Source: JAEXNA01 sp050486105 (GTDB lineage: Bacteria; Vulcanimicrobiota; Xenobia; Xenobiales; JADMJV01). Taken from it: a DNA stretch of 7,690 bases. Where the stretch lies: positions 1-7,690 of the forward strand of contig JBJHCR010000303.1 in assembly GCA_050486105.1 (NCBI GenBank), given 5' to 3'. Under the pieces are notes generated by a model. That model saw only the letters and a list, made by a program, of their open reading frames with translations, had not been told where the DNA came from and did no database searches. Positions 6,000-7,690 of this stretch are shown piece after piece; position 1 is the stretch's first letter, and each line of letters begins with the position of its first letter. The position numbers and the translations under genes are program-made.

Positions 6000-7224
6000 C
6001 TCAGGATCTCAAGCCCACCGAGTTCTCCTCCCCCATCCCCTGCCCCGAGGGCCTCGTCGTAATGGATTCCCGGTTGCCCATTGCAGTGTATGGTATGGCC
6101 CACGATGGCCCCATAAAAGCCTCCCGCCGTACCGTTGAAGGTCACGTCGCAGAGCGGGGCACGGATGGCCGCGGCCACCTGAGGCCCCCCGTTGATGGTG
6201 ACCTCCCGGGCGTCGACCCCTACGAAGATCAGAACGTTACCCGGGATCATGCTGCTGTTGACCAGGGAGTTCCCGCCCAAGGATAGGTCGGTTTTATTGC
6301 CTCCATCCCCTACCACGTAGATCTGCACCACGCCTTCATTGACTCGAATGCTGGCTCCGCCGCTAACGTCCAAGGTTCGAAAAACGTAGGTGCCGGGGCT
6401 GAAGGTCACTGCGGCCTGCCCTCTCAAGGACACATCACCATAAGGTCCGGGAGGGAGGGTGGTGTTGGAGTTCAGGTTGCGGTTGTCGTTATTGGGCTCG
6501 AAAGGAGGATCCACCAGTTGCAGTTCTCGAGACAGGGGGGCATCTAAGTTTGTGACGATGGATGGGTTCACTCCAGGGGCCACCGCGTNNNNNNNNNNGC
6601 GTTCACTTGAGCAACTGGGCCCATAACGATTCCACTTGCCGGGAGGGTCATGTCGGTGGCGTCAGGGGGAATATCCGGGTTGTTGGTACCCACAATGCCA
6701 CCGTTGGGATTGCGGCTTTCCGCGTAGGGTCCATCGTTGGAGTTGAAGCTGTCCACTCGAGCATTACCTAGATTCACCTGGCTATAGGCAAACAGGGCGT
6801 GGCGAAAGATTCCTGTGCCAGGCTCTCCCTGCAGCAGCACCCCAACCTGTCTGCGGGCTTCTCCATTGCGGGCCAATCCGGTGGAGAGCAGATACGTGGT
6901 GCCTGCCGGGACCACCGCTCCGTTGGGGGCGGTGATGGGTTCGGTGCCTTGGATGTTGTTGGTCACCTCAACGGTGTAGGTTTCCGGACCGGTGGTCAGT
7001 TGCCCGGGAAGTCCGGCCCCATTCCAGGAGCGGTCCGCCTGCAGCCGCCTCATCGATTGAGCGATTCCGGCTTCAGCGGCCATCAAGGCCTTCTTGCTGT
7101 ACAGATTCGCTTCGGCGTGTTTGAGGTTTTGGACTCCCAGGGACGTCAGAGCATAACCTAAGATGAACAGGACGGCTAGGACCAGCAGGGTGACAACGAT
7201 GGCAATTCCGTGTTTTTTGTTCAT
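5984..7224 (-). CDS. PilX-like pilus assembly protein, interrupted by an assembly gap
   Basis: This is a secreted or pilus-associated protein of the PilX type, about 410 residues. MNKKHG is a short prepilin-type leader, and IAIVVTLLVLAVLFILGYAL (7-26) is the hydrophobic helix. As in PilX and GspK, the Glu at position +5 of normal pilins is absent. The AAEAGIAQSMRRL stretch (49-61) is the typical end of the PilX N-terminal domain. After the gap the C-terminal half has SPGTYVF, a repeated-strand region, AAIRAP, GAIVGHTIHCNG and IHYDEAL, and ends in LSWQRF, as in many PilX-like proteins (DUF7305-type region, from memory). The two halves lie in different frames only because the 10 N do not show the true gap length; a length of 8, 11 or 14 nt and so on would restore the frame. 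The ATG overlaps the stop of the upstream pseudopilin gene (ATGA). The 3' end overlaps the pseudokinase start by 16 bp. Confidence 0.85.
6589..6598. other. Assembly gap (10 N)
   Basis: Ten unknown bases interrupt the PilX-like gene and split it between two frames. The round number suggests a scaffolding placeholder. Codon phase on the two sides requires a true length of 2 modulo 3, if no other error exists. Confidence 0.99.
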
Positions 7225-7690
7225 TGCGAGACTCTATTCCGGAGAGGGATTTCTCCTTGGTAGGTGGTTTCAAAGGTGGCGGTGTTTGCTCGTCCCGAGG
7301 AGAATCGACTCTCTTGGGCGCGGCTTTGAACGGCCACTCGGAAGAGCTCGGGAGGGCTGTCAGGAAAGGTGAGTTCCGAAACGTTGTGGGCCAGGACCCG
7401 CATCTCTAAATTGGTGTTAGCAGCCAGGGCGGAAATTTCCGGCCAAGTGTTGGGTTCGGGCAGCTCTGCCGTGGGGGTGATCGGTTGAGATTTGCTGAGC
7501 AGTCGACCGTCGGCGGCCAGGTAAATTCCCACCCATCGCTGCCACTGTAAGCGACCCTCGGGAGTGTGAGTGAAGGTGCTGCCGTCTTCGGGAAGGGCCG
7601 AGAGAAAGCGCACTCCTGCGGGATTGTTGGAGGTCAAGATGGTGGTGGGCTCGGCGTGGCTGCTGTTCCCCGACCTCATGGTCGACGTCG
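7221..7690 (-). CDS. PilW/GspJ-like minor pseudopilin, C-terminal part
   Basis: The frame is open to the right edge, so the N-terminus with its prepilin leader and helix lies outside the window; the ATG at 7679 is probably internal. About 155 residues are visible. The order of features fits the C-terminal domain of minor pseudopilins of the PilW/GspJ type: RWVGIYLAADGRLLSKSQP (a strand pattern like the usual Y-x-L region), then RVLAHNVSELTF, then a strand LFRVAVQSRAQ, and a final TTYQGEIPLRNRVSQ resembling the LRN ending of this group. The product would be part of a type IV pilus or type II secretion pseudopilus at the inner membrane. Its stop overlaps the PilX-like start (ATGA), consistent with a minor pseudopilin operon. 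The assignment rests on patterns without a visible N-terminal helix, so it is moderate. Confidence 0.6.
   Translation of the reverse strand, partial: TSTMRSGNSSHAEPTTILTSNNPAGVRFLSALPEDGSTFTHTPEGRLQWQRWVGIYLAADGRLLSKSQPITPTAELPEPNTWPEISALAANTNLEMRVLAHNVSELTFPDSPPELFRVAVQSRAQESRFSSGRANTATFETTYQGEIPLRNRVSQ

Noticed and set aside
5984..7224. Two separate genes (7224-6568 and 6583-5984)
   Set aside because: They are the two halves of one PilX-like protein. The second has no ribosome site or N-terminal signal, and the frame change falls exactly at the N gap.
1..7690. tRNA, rRNA, CRISPR array, transposase or integrase
   Set aside because: I saw no cloverleaf-like sequence, regularly spaced repeats, transposase motif or insertion-sequence ends on reading both strands.

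Overview
The window looks like a piece of a draft bacterial chromosome (probably a metagenome bin or scaffold, because a run of 10 N joins two contigs at 6589-6598). GC content is moderately high by eye. Every gene I can support lies on the minus strand, so transcription runs from the right edge (7690) to the left edge (1). Lipoprotein export, pseudopilin-like proteins, a kinase fold with a sensor domain, an ECF sigma factor and a GspG-like sequence motif together suggest a free-living, probably diderm bacterium with rich signalling, of the Planctomycetota, Verrucomicrobiota or Eremiobacterota kind. The sequence alone does not settle the phylum.

In order of transcription: (1) 7690-7221, the C-terminal part of a PilW/GspJ-like minor pseudopilin, overlapping by ATGA (4 bp) with (2) 7224-5984, a PilX-like pilus assembly protein interrupted by the N gap; (3) 5999-4299, overlapping gene 2 by 16 bp, a membrane-anchored degenerate Ser/Thr kinase (pseudokinase) with a beta-propeller-like outer domain, whose coding sequence carries a perfect 38-bp palindrome at 4769-4806. 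An 89-bp gap follows, holding a terminator-like inverted repeat and an overlapping candidate ECF-type promoter. Then comes (4) 4209-3577, an ECF sigma factor whose best start is a TTG behind a strong Shine-Dalgarno sequence, overlapping by ATGA with (5) 3580-1346, a 744-residue protein with about seven membrane segments and a large C-terminal domain ending in a GspG-like motif, which I read as a possible atypical anti-sigma factor. After a 217-bp spacer comes (6) 1128 to the left edge, a Tat-exported lipoprotein-type sulfatase cut off at its C-terminus.

Working hypothesis (inference): the ECF sigma factor and the multi-spanning protein form a sigma/anti-sigma pair that reads a signal outside the membrane. 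The pseudokinase receptor just upstream, cotranscribed with pilus-type genes, may feed into the same response. The sulfatase downstream may be an output or simply a neighbour. The strongest raw-sequence oddity is the 38-bp palindrome, which makes both strands encode the same 12-residue peptide.
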